64,000 nt of DNA from Paraburkholderia aromaticivorans (lineage in GTDB: Bacteria; Pseudomonadota; Gammaproteobacteria; Burkholderiales; Burkholderiaceae), in the NCBI RefSeq assembly GCF_002278075.1, contig NZ_CP022990.1:1736001-1800000 (forward strand). The letters are read 5' to 3'. A model generated the notes under the pieces. It made no database searches. It was not told the DNA's origin and saw only the letters and a program-made list of their open reading frames with translations. The position numbers and the translations under genes are program-made. Positions within the stretch are counted from its first letter, which is position 1. Every line of letters starts with the position of its first letter. Shown in pieces: positions 36,646-46,005 of the stretch.

Positions 36646-37008
36646 TCAGACTTCCGTGCGCGTGACGCTCGCAACGACGCCGCTCTCGGCCTTTTGCACA
36701 GGGAACGTTGTGAGACACAGGCTGCCGGCCCCGCGGATACAACCTGTCGCCAGATCGAAGCGCAGGCCATGCGCCGGGCAACGCAATACGTGGCCATCGA
36801 GTTGACCACTCGCAAGCGACGCGCCATTGTGGGGGCACGAGTTTTCGATCGCGTAAACGGTCCCTTCGATATTGAAGATGACGACGCTGCGGCCGTCGAC
36901 GAAGACGAGCTTGCGCTTGCCGGGGGGCAATTCATCGACAGTGTCGATCGGAATCAGCCGTGGCGCTTCCTGGCCGCAAGCCGTGGAGCGATTGCTTTGA
37001 CTGAGCAC
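36646..37008 (-). CDS. Rieske [2Fe-2S] ferredoxin
   Basis: A 120-residue soluble Rieske protein. Cluster ligands are Cys58, His60 (SCPHNGASL) and Cys77, His80 (RCPAHGLRF). Preceding and following strands fit small NirD-like or dioxygenase-associated ferredoxins. It is the last of seven genes read leftward from 42991, nine bases after the small hydrolase gene. No ring-hydroxylating oxygenase or reductase is present in the operon, so its redox partner must be elsewhere or be the quinone-oxidoreductase-like enzyme; neither is shown. Confidence 0.9.
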   Translation of the reverse strand: MLSQSNRSTACGQEAPRLIPIDTVDELPPGKRKLVFVDGRSVVIFNIEGTVYAIENSCPHNGASLASGQLDGHVLRCPAHGLRFDLATGCIRGAGSLCLTTFPVQKAESGVVASVTRTEV

Positions 37009-37017
37009 GCCGACTCC

Positions 37018-37578
37018 TCAACTGAGTTCACGGATGAATCCCGACGCGCGTGGCCACTCGCCGTATCCCGAGGCGGGGTTGAGATGGCCGACTGCTCCGA
37101 CGTCGACTAGCCGGCTGCCCCAGTCGCTCGCCAGCTGGGTGACCTTCTCGATGCTCGCGAGGGGATCGTTCGTGCTGGCCGCCACGATGCTCGGGAACGG
37201 CAGCCGGGTTCGCGGCGTGGGCAGCCAACCGTGCTCGCGCAGCACATCGAGTGCCGGATAGCCGTCCGGCAACGGCGTTTCGAAATCCGGCGGCGCCGCC
37301 AGCAGCGCGCCCTGGATGTCGCGCTGATGATGCTGCGCCCAGTGCACCGTCATCATCACTCCGGCACTGTGCGATACCAGCACCACCGGACCCGCGATGC
37401 TGGCAAGCGCCTGATCGAGCGCCTCGACCCTGGCGGCGCAGTTCAGCTTGTCGCGTTCCAGTGGCGGCACCACGCGCGCTTTGGGCAGCTTGCGGGAGAG
37501 GATCGTTTGCCAGTGATCCTCCACGTGATCCCGAAGGCCGGGAACGATCAGGATGGTTGGCGGTGAAGAAGCTGTCAT
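37018..37578 (-). CDS. RBBP9/YdeN family serine hydrolase
   Basis: A 186-residue alpha/beta hydrolase of the RBBP9/YdeN family. It starts with ILIVPGLRDHVEDHWQTIL and has the nucleophile Ser71 in LVSHSAGV, an acidic residue in STNDPLASIEK and the catalytic His in GAVGHLNPASGYGEWP. No signal peptide is seen. Family substrates are generally unknown; small esters are likely. It sits between the MFS carrier (23 bp) and Rieske genes, so it is part of the same transcription unit. Confidence 0.88.
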   Translation of the reverse strand: MTASSPPTILIVPGLRDHVEDHWQTILSRKLPKARVVPPLERDKLNCAARVEALDQALASIAGPVVLVSHSAGVMMTVHWAQHHQRDIQGALLAAPPDFETPLPDGYPALDVLREHGWLPTPRTRLPFPSIVAASTNDPLASIEKVTQLASDWGSRLVDVGAVGHLNPASGYGEWPRASGFIRELS

Positions 37579-37601
37579 TGCACGTACTCGAACAAAAAAT
37601 A

Positions 37602-38927
37602 TTAGCGAGGTGTGGGCTGGTCGCGCGTTGCACTCAGGCGGCGCAGGTCTTTCGCATAGCTGCGCTTGCCCGCGAAGAACGCGATTGCGCCAACAAGGGG
37701 GACAATGGGCACGATCTGCAAGGTGCCCAGCAGGCCGATTCTGTCCGCGATCATCCCGGTCAGCACGGCGGCTGGTGCGAGGCCCATCAGGTTATTGGCG
37801 AGCGTCAGCGTCGCAAAAGCGGAGGCGTGAATGGATGAGGGTGTCAGGTTGGCCACCATTGCACCTGACGGCCCGGAAGCGCCGGCGCTGACGAACATGC
37901 CGATACCGATCAGCACAAGTTGCAGCGCGCCGGCATGTAAGCGGAAGGCCGTTCCCAGCACTGCGAACGACACCATGCAGTAGGCAATGGCGGTGATCCA
38001 CTTTCTTACCGGCACCGCGCGGCTGATCCGGTCGGTCAGCATGCCGCACACCACCATCCCGAGGCCCGTCAGCAGGACGAATCCCGACGCGGCGACCGCG
38101 GCGCTGCCGGGTGTCATCGCGTAATAGCGGTTCAGGTAGCTGGGCATCCAGGCAAACAGGGCAGCGGGAACGAACAGATGCAAGCCGCTGCCGACGTACG
38201 CGCACACGACGGACCTGGAAGCAAAGAGTCCCTGCACCAGCAACCGCAAGCTGAGCCGTACGCCGGGTTTGCACGGAGCGGCGACACTGACTTCCGCCCG
38301 AAGCCGCGCCAAGCGCTTTTCCGTCACGACGATGCGATAGACGATGAGGAGCAGAAGGCCGAAAGCGGCCATCGAGCCGAAGGACCAGCGCCATCCGAGG
38401 TGGGCTGCGATGCCACCGCCTAACGCCATGCCGAGTACGGAGCCGAACGCGCCGCCCGCCATGAACGCGCCCGTGAGTGTGGAGCGCAGATGGGCCGGGA
38501 ATACGCTCAGGACGAGCGCCACGCCGACGCTGCCATACGCCGCTTCGCCCAGCCCGACGAACGCACGCGCCACGAGCATTTCACCGTAGCTGGTCGAAAT
38601 GGCACAGCCCAGCGTTGCAAGACTCCACAGCCCCGCCATCAGCGCGATGCTGTTCACGCGGCCCCAGCGGTCGGCGAGGACGGACAAAGGGAAAGTCAGC
38701 ACACCGACCATCAGCGCGACGATGCTACTGAGCGAACCCAACTGCGTATCCGACAGCGCCCATGTCGTCTTCAGCAACGGAAAGACCGCATTCAGAACCT
38801 GACGTGACATGTAGTCCGACAACAACAGCCCGAGTGTCAGCGCGAACACGGTCCATGCATACGTGCGTGAGATCGCCGGGGCGGAGTCGATCTTGCCGGT
38901 CTCGAGCTCGATATCGTGAAAGTACAA
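37602..38927 (-). CDS. MFS transporter
   Basis: A 441-residue carrier with twelve predicted membrane helices. The MFS loop motif LADRWGRVNSIALMAG follows helix 2, and the half-way repeat is GMLTDRISRAVPVRKW. The start is a TTG at 38927: GGAGGAG lies six bases upstream, while the longer frame from 38972 has no ribosome site and adds a charged leader. It belongs with the sugar-acid/aromatic-acid type carriers and probably imports the substrate of the BKACE/TauD pathway. The substrate is unknown. Confidence 0.88.
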   Translation of the reverse strand: MYFHDIELETGKIDSAPAISRTYAWTVFALTLGLLLSDYMSRQVLNAVFPLLKTTWALSDTQLGSLSSIVALMVGVLTFPLSVLADRWGRVNSIALMAGLWSLATLGCAISTSYGEMLVARAFVGLGEAAYGSVGVALVLSVFPAHLRSTLTGAFMAGGAFGSVLGMALGGGIAAHLGWRWSFGSMAAFGLLLLIVYRIVVTEKRLARLRAEVSVAAPCKPGVRLSLRLLVQGLFASRSVVCAYVGSGLHLFVPAALFAWMPSYLNRYYAMTPGSAAVAASGFVLLTGLGMVVCGMLTDRISRAVPVRKWITAIAYCMVSFAVLGTAFRLHAGALQLVLIGIGMFVSAGASGPSGAMVANLTPSSIHASAFATLTLANNLMGLAPAAVLTGMIADRIGLLGTLQIVPIVPLVGAIAFFAGKRSYAKDLRRLSATRDQPTPR

Positions 38928-39064
38928 AATTGTCTCCTCCAGTGCTCGGCGACGCGGTTCTCTCGTGCACATCGCTGCGCACCGGACCCCTTTGAAGGCT
39001 GGGCATCACGCGACGCCCAGCTTTCGCCATGAGACTGTCAATGTTGATGGGGATGCCGCAAATT

Positions 39065-40120
39065 TCAGGCAACCTGCAGCGGTGCGTACTTCGTCGCGCC
39101 GCGGCGGTTCGGCATCATCCCGTTGGCGTTCAGCGTTGCGTCGATGTCCTTGTATTGCACACCGATCCGGTAAATCTCGCGCGCCTCTTTGCCGGTCGCG
39201 ATCTCCCGGCCCAACTCGCGCGCCACCCGCACCGTCTGTTCGATCTGCTGCACCGAACTCATGCGCTCGCCATGCTGGTCGATGATCGTGTCCTCGATAC
39301 CGCAACGGGGATGCAGGCCCATCGCGAGGGCCATGGTGTTGAACGGCAACACGTTCTTCAGCAGGGACTCGGCGGTCAGCGTGCAGCCGTTCGGCGCGCG
39401 ATGAATGAAATTGAAGAAGTTGAACGGGTTGGGGCCGTCGAAGCCGCCGCCGATGCCGATCCAGGTCAGGTTCAGCGGCCCCTTGTACGCCCCTCGTCGG
39501 ACCAGCCGCTCCAGCGTTTCCAGTGCATGAATGCCGGTCAGCTGAAAATGCGGCTGAATGCCGGCGGCCTGCAGGCGCCGCAAGTGCTCCTCCACCCACG
39601 CCGGGCCCGCCGGCACGGTCATTTCGCTGTAGGCCGCCTTCAAGGCTTCATTGGCCAGCGAGGTGCCCTCCAGGTACTCCGGATACAGCAACTCCATGAT
39701 GTTCATCTGCGTGGTGTTGATCGCGACCGTCACCTGATCGGGCTTCGGTTCGAGGTCGGCCAGCATGTGGCGCGTGTCGTCGGACAGCCACTTGGCGGCC
39801 TGTCCGTCGTCCTCTGGCGCGAACGAGATCGAACCGCCCACCTGGATGATCATGTCGGGCACTCTGGCGCGCACGCCCGCGATCAGTTCGTTGAACTTCG
39901 AGAGCCGTTTCGAACCTTTGCCGTCGAGTTCGCGCACGTGCAGGTGAAGCACCGTCGCGCCGGCGTCGTAACAGTCAACGGCTTTCTGGATCTGTTCTTC
40001 CATCGTGACCGGAATGTCTTCGGGGAAGTCAGCCGGCATCCATTCGGGTCCGTACGGTGCGACCGTGATGACTACGGGTTCCATGTTTTCGGGGTGCAAC
40101 GAGTCGTCGAGAAATTGCAT
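39065..40120 (-). CDS. BKACE family beta-keto acid cleavage enzyme (long form)
   Basis: A 351-residue TIM-barrel enzyme of the BKACE (DUF849) family. Members cleave a beta-keto acid with acetyl-CoA into acetoacetate and a new CoA ester, as in lysine fermentation (Kce) and carnitine breakdown. The zinc ligands His59 and His61 (VLHLHVRE) and the later Glu in RCGIEDTIID are present. It is longer than the usual 270-310 residues, with an extra segment in the middle (MELLYPEYLEGTSLANEALK region). AGAGAGGAAA precedes the ATG at 40120. The substrate is not deducible; the TauD enzyme encoded before it may make the hydroxy acid precursor. Confidence 0.9.
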   Translation of the reverse strand: MQFLDDSLHPENMEPVVITVAPYGPEWMPADFPEDIPVTMEEQIQKAVDCYDAGATVLHLHVRELDGKGSKRLSKFNELIAGVRARVPDMIIQVGGSISFAPEDDGQAAKWLSDDTRHMLADLEPKPDQVTVAINTTQMNIMELLYPEYLEGTSLANEALKAAYSEMTVPAGPAWVEEHLRRLQAAGIQPHFQLTGIHALETLERLVRRGAYKGPLNLTWIGIGGGFDGPNPFNFFNFIHRAPNGCTLTAESLLKNVLPFNTMALAMGLHPRCGIEDTIIDQHGERMSSVQQIEQTVRVARELGREIATGKEAREIYRIGVQYKDIDATLNANGMMPNRRGATKYAPLQVA

Positions 40121-40179
40121 TTTTTCCTCTCTGTTTCCGTGAGATTGACGCGAGACGGCAGGGCCGCTGGCGTCGGTGA

Positions 40180-41028
40180 TCAGAAGGGCACGTCGCCGAT
40201 GATTCCCGCGCGTTCCATCTTGCGGTGGCAAGGCGGGTAATCCATCACTGCGTAGTGCTGGGTGCTGCGGTTATCCCAGATCGCGATGCTGTTTTTCCGC
40301 CAGCGCCAGCGCACCTGGTACTCGGGAATCTGCGCCTGGCTGAGCAGGTAATTGAGCAGCAGGCCGGCTCCGGGGTTGGCGTCCTGGCCGAAGCGAACGC
40401 GCTCTGGCGTGTGATAGTTCGTGAAGTGCGTCGTGAAGGCGTTGACGAACAGGACTTGCTCGCCCGTCTCCGGGTGCGTGCGAACCACCGGGTGTTCGGC
40501 ATCCGGATATTGCGCTTTCAGCGCCAGCCGCTTTTCGATCGGCATGGCCGCGCCAAAGCTTGCTTCGATGCTGTGGCGCGCTCGCAGATCGGCGATCTGT
40601 GCCTTCACGTGGGGCGGCAGGTTTTCATACGCCAGCACCATGTTCGCCCACATCGTGTCGCCGCCGACGGGCGGGCATTCGACACAGCGCAACACGCAAC
40701 CGAAAGGAGGCGCGGCGCGCCACGTCGCATCGGTATGCCACGCGTTTTCATAGCGATCGTTGGGCTGATCCGGGGTCTTGTAGATCCGCACGAGTCCCGG
40801 ATGCTCCGGGTCACTGCCGGCCACCGGGTGATCCTCGAGTTCGCCGAAGCGATGCGCAAAGGCAACGTGTTCTTCGCGGGTGATGTCCTGATCGCGCAGG
40901 AACACGACGCGGTGCTTCAGCAGCGCGGCGCGGATGGCAGCGAACAGCCCATCGTCATGGATCGCGTCGGCGAGATGCACGCCGAGCAATTCCGCGCCGA
41001 TACTGCAGGTAAGGGGTTCGATCCGCAT
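40180..41028 (-). CDS. TauD/TfdA family Fe(II)/2-oxoglutarate dioxygenase
   Basis: A 282-residue dioxygenase that hydroxylates a substrate using O2 and 2-oxoglutarate. The facial triad is His98, Asp100 (NAWHTDATW) and His258 (RSTQHYAVMDY), and the 2-oxoglutarate Arg is in CHRKMERAG. The ATG at 41028 has AGGAAAAA upstream. Relatives act on taurine, 2,4-D, alkyl sulfates and gamma-butyrobetaine. It is encoded between the quinone-oxidoreductase-like gene (10 bp) and BKACE (59 bp). A hydroxylation followed by oxidation to a beta-keto acid would feed BKACE; this order is inference. Confidence 0.92.
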   Translation of the reverse strand: MRIEPLTCSIGAELLGVHLADAIHDDGLFAAIRAALLKHRVVFLRDQDITREEHVAFAHRFGELEDHPVAGSDPEHPGLVRIYKTPDQPNDRYENAWHTDATWRAAPPFGCVLRCVECPPVGGDTMWANMVLAYENLPPHVKAQIADLRARHSIEASFGAAMPIEKRLALKAQYPDAEHPVVRTHPETGEQVLFVNAFTTHFTNYHTPERVRFGQDANPGAGLLLNYLLSQAQIPEYQVRWRWRKNSIAIWDNRSTQHYAVMDYPPCHRKMERAGIIGDVPF

Positions 41029-41038
41029 GGCTTTTTCC

Positions 41039-42019
41039 TCAGACGAACAGTACGGATGAGCCGGTTGTCCGGCGCGATTCGAGGTCGCGATGGGCCTGGG
41101 CGGCATCCTGCAACGCGTAGCGCTGATTGATTTCGATCTTGATGCGGCCGGCCGCGACGTGGTCGAACAATTCGCCGGCCAGGGCGTCTTTTTCGGCGGG
41201 ATCGGCGATGTAGTCGGCGAGCGCCGGGCGCGTCAGATAGAGCGATCCCTTCATCGCAAGGATTTGCGGATTGAACGGCGGAATCGGTCCGGACGCGGTG
41301 CCGACGCAGACCATCAGGCCGCGTCGCCGTAGCGAATCGAGCGATGCGTCGAAGGTGTCTTTGCCAACGCTGTCGAATACGACGTCGACGCCGGCCCCTT
41401 CAGTCAATTCGCGCACGCGTTTCGCGACGTCCTCGCGGCTGTAGTCGATCGTATAGTCGCAGCCATGCGCGCGGGCGACCGCCGCCTTGCTTTCGTTCGA
41501 GACCGTGCCGATCACGATCAGACCGAGCAGCTTCGCCCACTGCGACACGATCAGTCCGACGCCGCCGGCGGCAGCGTGCAGCAGGATCGTGTCGCCGGGC
41601 CGGAATGCATGGATGCGCCGCAGCAGATAAGCGGACGTGAGGCCGCGCATTGTCATCGCAGCGGCTGTTTCGCACGAGATGCCTGCGGGCAGCCGGATCA
41701 GCGGCGCAGCCGCGATTATCCGCTCGCTGCTATAAGCGCCAAGCGTGTTGAGAAAACCGGTGTACGTAACACGGTCGCCCACCGCGACGTTCGTCACGTT
41801 CGGACCGACCGCCTCGACAATGCCCGCCGCTTCGACGCCCATGCCCGCAGGCAAAGGCATGGGGTACAGGCCGGAGCGGAAGTAGGTGTCGGCGAAATTG
41901 AGTCCGATTGCTTCATGGCGCAGGCGGACCTGGCCGGGGCCCGGATCGCCCACGACGACCTCTTCCCAGCGCAATACTTCGGGGCCACCCGTTTCGTGCA
42001 TTCGAATTGCATGTGCCAT
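41039..42019 (-). CDS. NADPH:quinone oxidoreductase-like medium-chain reductase
   Basis: A 326-residue zinc-free MDR protein of the QOR/crotonase-like quinone reductase type. It has the N-terminal catalytic fold (GLNFADTYFRSGLYPMPLPA), the NADPH motif HAAAGGVGLIVSQWAKLLG and SVGKDTFDASLDSLRRRG. The zinc-binding cysteines and histidines are absent. It is second in the leftward operon, 42 bp after the USP-hemerythrin gene. It may oxidise or reduce a pathway intermediate or act as a general quinone reductase. Confidence 0.9.
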   Translation of the reverse strand: MAHAIRMHETGGPEVLRWEEVVVGDPGPGQVRLRHEAIGLNFADTYFRSGLYPMPLPAGMGVEAAGIVEAVGPNVTNVAVGDRVTYTGFLNTLGAYSSERIIAAAPLIRLPAGISCETAAAMTMRGLTSAYLLRRIHAFRPGDTILLHAAAGGVGLIVSQWAKLLGLIVIGTVSNESKAAVARAHGCDYTIDYSREDVAKRVRELTEGAGVDVVFDSVGKDTFDASLDSLRRRGLMVCVGTASGPIPPFNPQILAMKGSLYLTRPALADYIADPAEKDALAGELFDHVAAGRIKIEINQRYALQDAAQAHRDLESRRTTGSSVLFV

Positions 42020-42061
42020 TCATGTCTCCAGTCTTTGTGAGGGCTTTTGGACGCGTGTTCT

Positions 42062-42991
42062 TTACAGCGTCCGGGTGTTCGGCTGTTCATCGGCGCAGCC
42101 GGCGCCAAACGCTTGCGCCAGTGCGTTCCAGTCCGTGTCGCTCAAATAGCGCCGCGCGGCTGGCAGCACCACGCCTTCCTTGCGGCCCATGTTTTCCCAG
42201 GTGAACTGCGCGCATGCGCGCAGACCCTCTTCGAGCCGCACGGCGGTTGCCGCGAATTCGTCATTGCTTGCGATCAACGGGCCCAATTCGTCGAACATCT
42301 GCATGGCACGTTGATGCTGCCGTCCCAGCTCGTCAAGTTCCGCATCGACCGCGGAGGTGCGTTCGCGCAGTCGCGCAAACAGGGCTTCCGTCATCGCGTT
42401 TTGTTTCGGCTTCAACTCGTTCAGCCGGCTGGCGAGCGCGTGCAACGTTGTCGGCTCGTACTGTGGATTCGTCCCGCGACTCACCCGGGCGGCGCGGAGC
42501 GCGGCATGCAGGTGCGCGGAGATAGCGCGTTGCCCGGCAAGCAGAATGCCGATCGCCCGTACGACTGCCGGACGCGAATCGATCGCGCAGACCAGCACCG
42601 CGATGCCGCCGCCGTCGACCGTCGTCGTGCCGTCCGCCGATGTTCCGGCCGCCGCCGGGCGCGGAGCGACGCAGATCAGATCGCAGCCCTGAGCATGGGC
42701 AAGCGCGGCAAGCGGCAGCGGCGCATTCGCGCCGGGGGTGGCGAGCGAGCACGGCACGCCTTGCGCCCGTGCCGCTGCTTCGGCCCGCACGAGCAGTTCC
42801 CGGGTCATTTCGCCGTCGGCCGGCTGCGCGTCTCGATCGACTCCCGCATCCAGACGCGAGCCCGTGAGTGCGGCCGGCAGCGGGCAGAATGTGATCCGCG
42901 CACCGATCGACTGGGCGAATTCGACCGCCTGACCCAGCGCTTCGATTGAAGCGTCGGCGCCGTCGACTGGGACGAGAAGGTGACGGTACAT
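42062..42991 (-). CDS. degenerate universal-stress / hemerythrin fusion protein
   Basis: A 309-residue two-part protein. Residues 1-110 resemble the start of a universal stress domain (HLLVPVDGADASIEAL, CDLICVAP), but the usual ATP-binding G-x2-G-x9-G(S/T) is not there. Residues about 140-295 align with prokaryotic hemerythrin HHE domains (ALFARLRERT, LGRQHQRAM, KEGVVLPAARRYLSDTDWNAL). Several iron ligands seem lost: the HHxxE helix reads KPKQN (194-198) and the late His is Asn267. His160 or His162, His226 and Glu272 remain. It probably no longer binds a di-iron centre in the standard way. It is first of the seven-gene operon divergent from the LAL regulator. Confidence 0.75.
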   Translation of the reverse strand: MYRHLLVPVDGADASIEALGQAVEFAQSIGARITFCPLPAALTGSRLDAGVDRDAQPADGEMTRELLVRAEAAARAQGVPCSLATPGANAPLPLAALAHAQGCDLICVAPRPAAAGTSADGTTTVDGGGIAVLVCAIDSRPAVVRAIGILLAGQRAISAHLHAALRAARVSRGTNPQYEPTTLHALASRLNELKPKQNAMTEALFARLRERTSAVDAELDELGRQHQRAMQMFDELGPLIASNDEFAATAVRLEEGLRACAQFTWENMGRKEGVVLPAARRYLSDTDWNALAQAFGAGCADEQPNTRTL

Positions 42992-43107
42992 GAGATATAT
43001 TGCTCACCGATAGGCTGTGTAGGCCGGCCGAATCGGCATGTGAAAGTGAGACCTTTCCCACACCGTAGACCCGTTGAACCATAGCGTAGTCCGTCGGCGC
43101 CACGTGC

Positions 43108-43130
43108 GCCCCTCCCTCGAAGGGAGGGGC
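43108..43130. promoter_or_regulatory. GC-rich dyad, candidate LAL-regulator operator (site 1)
   Basis: A perfect inverted repeat with 10-bp arms around CGA. Its core CCCCTCCC-N5-GGGAGGGG (43109-43129) recurs at 46007-46027. It lies between the divergent USP-led operon and the regulator gene, 94 bp before the regulator ATG. TTGACG follows directly. The position rules out a simple terminator role. Confidence 0.6.
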
Positions 43131-43224
43131 TTGACGCATGCAAACAATCCGACCCATCCTGTAAACGTGCTGTCGGCAGAAGCATCCCGCCCTGCCGCGC
43201 CGCAACGTAGTCCAATCTCGCCAG

Positions 43225-45924
43225 ATGTCCACCACTTCCTTTGGCAGTGAATCCGCTACGACAGAGATCGTCCTGAAGACGATCCCGCCGCGCGCACCGC
43301 TCCATCTGCTGGCGCGCTCACGCCTGAGCGCGGTAGGACCGTCGTTCAATCACCAGCCGCTCGTGCTGGTGCAAGCGCCCGCCGGATTCGGCAAGACCTC
43401 GCTGCTCGCCCAGTGGCGGCGCGAGCATCTGACTGCCGGCGCCACGGTAGCGTGGCTGCTTGCCGACGAGCGTGACGACGCCGACCACCTCCTGCCGGGC
43501 CTGGTTCATGCCATGCGCACGGCTTGCGCGCGGCCCGACTTCGGCCGGCTGCTGCTGGAGGGCGCGCCGGCAGTCGCCGGCGGTCTGGATGGCGCGACCG
43601 CGTGGCTCGCCGAAGTGGCGCGGCTGTCGCTCGATGTCGTGCTGTTCATCGACGACGCCGACCGGATGCCGGCCGACGGCGCGGAAGTGCTCGCGTACGT
43701 GTTACACAACGCGCCGCCGAACCTGCGAATCGTCGTTGCCGCGCGCAGCGGGCTCGAAGTGGCTTTCGGCGATCTGCTCGCCTATGGACAGGCAATGCTG
43801 GTCGGTCCCGAGGTGCTGCGCTTTCGTCTCGACGAGACAATCGCGCTGATCGGCAACCGCTTCGGCCCGCGCATCGACGCGGATGCCTGCGCGCGTTTGT
43901 TCGAAGCGACGGACGGCTGGCCGCTCGGTCTGCAACTCGCGCTCGCGGCCATGGCGCACGCGGCGGACCCGCGTCAGACCGTCGACGCGCTGGCAACCGG
44001 CCCGGGCCGGGCGCGCGATCAGCTCGTGGGCGCGTTGCTCACCAAGCTCTCCCCTGAAGACGAGGCGTTTCTCACGCGGATCAGCGTCGTCGACATGCTG
44101 CATCCCGACCTGTGCGCGGCGCTGACCGGCGACGCCGGCGCGCCCGAACGGCTGCTCGGTCTCGTGCGGCAAACTCCGGTGTTCATCACGTCCGAGGACG
44201 GCCCGTGGTGCCGCTTGCACATGCTCGTGCGCGACGTGCTGCGCGAGCGCTTGCTGGCGCTCGACGCCGGCGCGCAGACCACGCTCCACACGCGAGCGAC
44301 GACGTGGCTCGCCGCGCACGGCATGTTGCAGGAGGCCGCCTATCATGCGCTGGCGGCCGGGCAGTACCAGACCGCCTACGAGTTGGCGGACCGGTGGCTG
44401 CACGATGCGGTCAAGCAGGGCCACCTGGCCACCGTGCTCGACTGGCTCGACCGGCTGCCGGAATCGGAACTCGAACGGCGGCCTCGTCTGCGGCTCGCGG
44501 CGGCCTGGGCACTCGCGCTCGGTCAGCGGCACAAGGAGGCGCGCTGCCAGGTGGAGCGCGTTCTCGCGGCGCCGGGCGTCGACACCGAGTTGCGCTACGA
44601 GTGCGCGCTGATTCTGAGCGCGGCTGCTTATTACGCTGACGAACCCGACCGTTTTGTCGAACTCTTCGAGCCCTGGGCGGACCATCCGCCCGACGGCGCA
44701 TCATGGCTCGCGCAGGTCCACGCAAACCGCTTGTCGGCACGCTCCGTCCTGTTCGGCGAGCCGGCGCAAGCGCGACGTTTCCAGCAACGCGTGCCGCGCG
44801 GACAAGTCGGCAAAGGGCACGGCTATCTGGCGCGTTGGGGCGATCACATCGTTGCGTTGAGCTACTTGCGCGAAGGCCAGTTGCGCCTTGCCGAAGAGGT
44901 CGTGATGCCGGCGCTGACGAGCGCCGAGGCCGATTTGGGCCGGCGGCATCCGCTTACCTGCATGTTCGCGGCGATCGGTGCGGCGCTCAGCTATGAGGCC
45001 GATCGGATCGACGAAGCCGCCGCGTTGCTGGCAAACCGGCTGGATGTGCTCGAGCGCGCCGGTACGCCCGAGACGGTGATACTCGCTTACTGCACCGCCG
45101 CGCGCGTCGCGGGCGTGCGCGGCAGCGAGCACCGCGCGCTCGACCTGCTCGAAGCGCTGCACGCAATGGGCCTCGCGCGGCGGCTCCCGCGGCTGCGCAT
45201 CGTCAGCGTCGCCGAGCAGGTGCGTATTCATGCGAGCCGGTATCGCGCCCAGACATGCGACGCCCTGGTGCGCAGCATCGACGAGATCCTGGCTGACGCG
45301 GCTATACCGCAAGGACCGCTGTGGCGCGGGTCAGTGGCCCTGCTGCGGCTCTTTGCAGGCGCCCGCGCCGACCTGGCGGCGCGGCGCAACGACAGTGCGT
45401 TGCATACTCTCACCGAGGCGGCGGAACTCGCCCAGACGCAAAAGCTCGGTGTGCCGCGCATCGAATTGATGGCGCTGCGCGCATTCGCGCTCGAGCAGAC
45501 CGGCGCAAACGGCCTGCCGCTGCTGCGCGAGGCGATGAACCTCGCGCAGACCTACGATCTGACGCGAACGCTCGCCGATGCCCATCCGGCGCTCGCGGAC
45601 TGGGCAAGACGCGTGAGCGCGGAACAGACCGATTCCCCCGAGACCGCTCACGCGATCGCCGTGCCGCGCATTGCGCGGCCGCCCGCGCTGCGCGGCACGG
45701 CCAATCCCCGCGCGGTGCCGAGCGTCGTGCTGACGCCAAAGGAGCGCGAGATCCTCGAACTGCTCGCGCGCAACCTGTCGAATAAGGAAATCGCCACGGC
45801 CGCGACGGTCGGCGAGGGCACGGTGAAGTGGCACCTGAAGAACCTGTTCGGCAAGCTCGACGCCAGTTCGCGCAAGCATGCGGTGCGTCGCGCGCTGGTC
45901 CTCGGCCTGCTCGAAGAGGCCTGA
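43225..45924 (+). CDS. LuxR family MalT/LAL-type transcriptional activator
   Basis: A 899-residue large ATP-binding LuxR regulator. It has a Walker A motif VQAPAGFGKTSLLAQW (Lys57), a Walker B LFIDDADRM, a winged-helix/arm region, a long helical repeat (TPR-like) sensor domain, and a C-terminal LuxR HTH (LTPKEREILELLARNLSNKE, GEGTVKWHLKNLFGKLDASS). Such STAND proteins become active oligomers on binding an inducer and ATP and then bind promoter DNA, as MalT, AlkS and AcoK do. It is divergent from the seven-gene operon and upstream of the ligase gene, and both promoters carry the same dyad. The inducer is unknown. Confidence 0.92.
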   Translation: MSTTSFGSESATTEIVLKTIPPRAPLHLLARSRLSAVGPSFNHQPLVLVQAPAGFGKTSLLAQWRREHLTAGATVAWLLADERDDADHLLPGLVHAMRTACARPDFGRLLLEGAPAVAGGLDGATAWLAEVARLSLDVVLFIDDADRMPADGAEVLAYVLHNAPPNLRIVVAARSGLEVAFGDLLAYGQAMLVGPEVLRFRLDETIALIGNRFGPRIDADACARLFEATDGWPLGLQLALAAMAHAADPRQTVDALATGPGRARDQLVGALLTKLSPEDEAFLTRISVVDMLHPDLCAALTGDAGAPERLLGLVRQTPVFITSEDGPWCRLHMLVRDVLRERLLALDAGAQTTLHTRATTWLAAHGMLQEAAYHALAAGQYQTAYELADRWLHDAVKQGHLATVLDWLDRLPESELERRPRLRLAAAWALALGQRHKEARCQVERVLAAPGVDTELRYECALILSAAAYYADEPDRFVELFEPWADHPPDGASWLAQVHANRLSARSVLFGEPAQARRFQQRVPRGQVGKGHGYLARWGDHIVALSYLREGQLRLAEEVVMPALTSAEADLGRRHPLTCMFAAIGAALSYEADRIDEAAALLANRLDVLERAGTPETVILAYCTAARVAGVRGSEHRALDLLEALHAMGLARRLPRLRIVSVAEQVRIHASRYRAQTCDALVRSIDEILADAAIPQGPLWRGSVALLRLFAGARADLAARRNDSALHTLTEAAELAQTQKLGVPRIELMALRAFALEQTGANGLPLLREAMNLAQTYDLTRTLADAHPALADWARRVSAEQTDSPETAHAIAVPRIARPPALRGTANPRAVPSVVLTPKEREILELLARNLSNKEIATAATVGEGTVKWHLKNLFGKLDASSRKHAVRRALVLGLLEEA

Positions 45925-46005
45925 CAGGGGTTCAAGCGGCGTGTCTCGCAGACCAGGCGCGCCGGTGCGCGCGCGGCTGATCCACCAACACTGAGTGTTT
46001 TCCAT

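Noticed and set aside
43108..43130. The GC-rich dyad as a rho-independent terminator
   Set aside because: It lies upstream of both divergent genes and has no T-tract.
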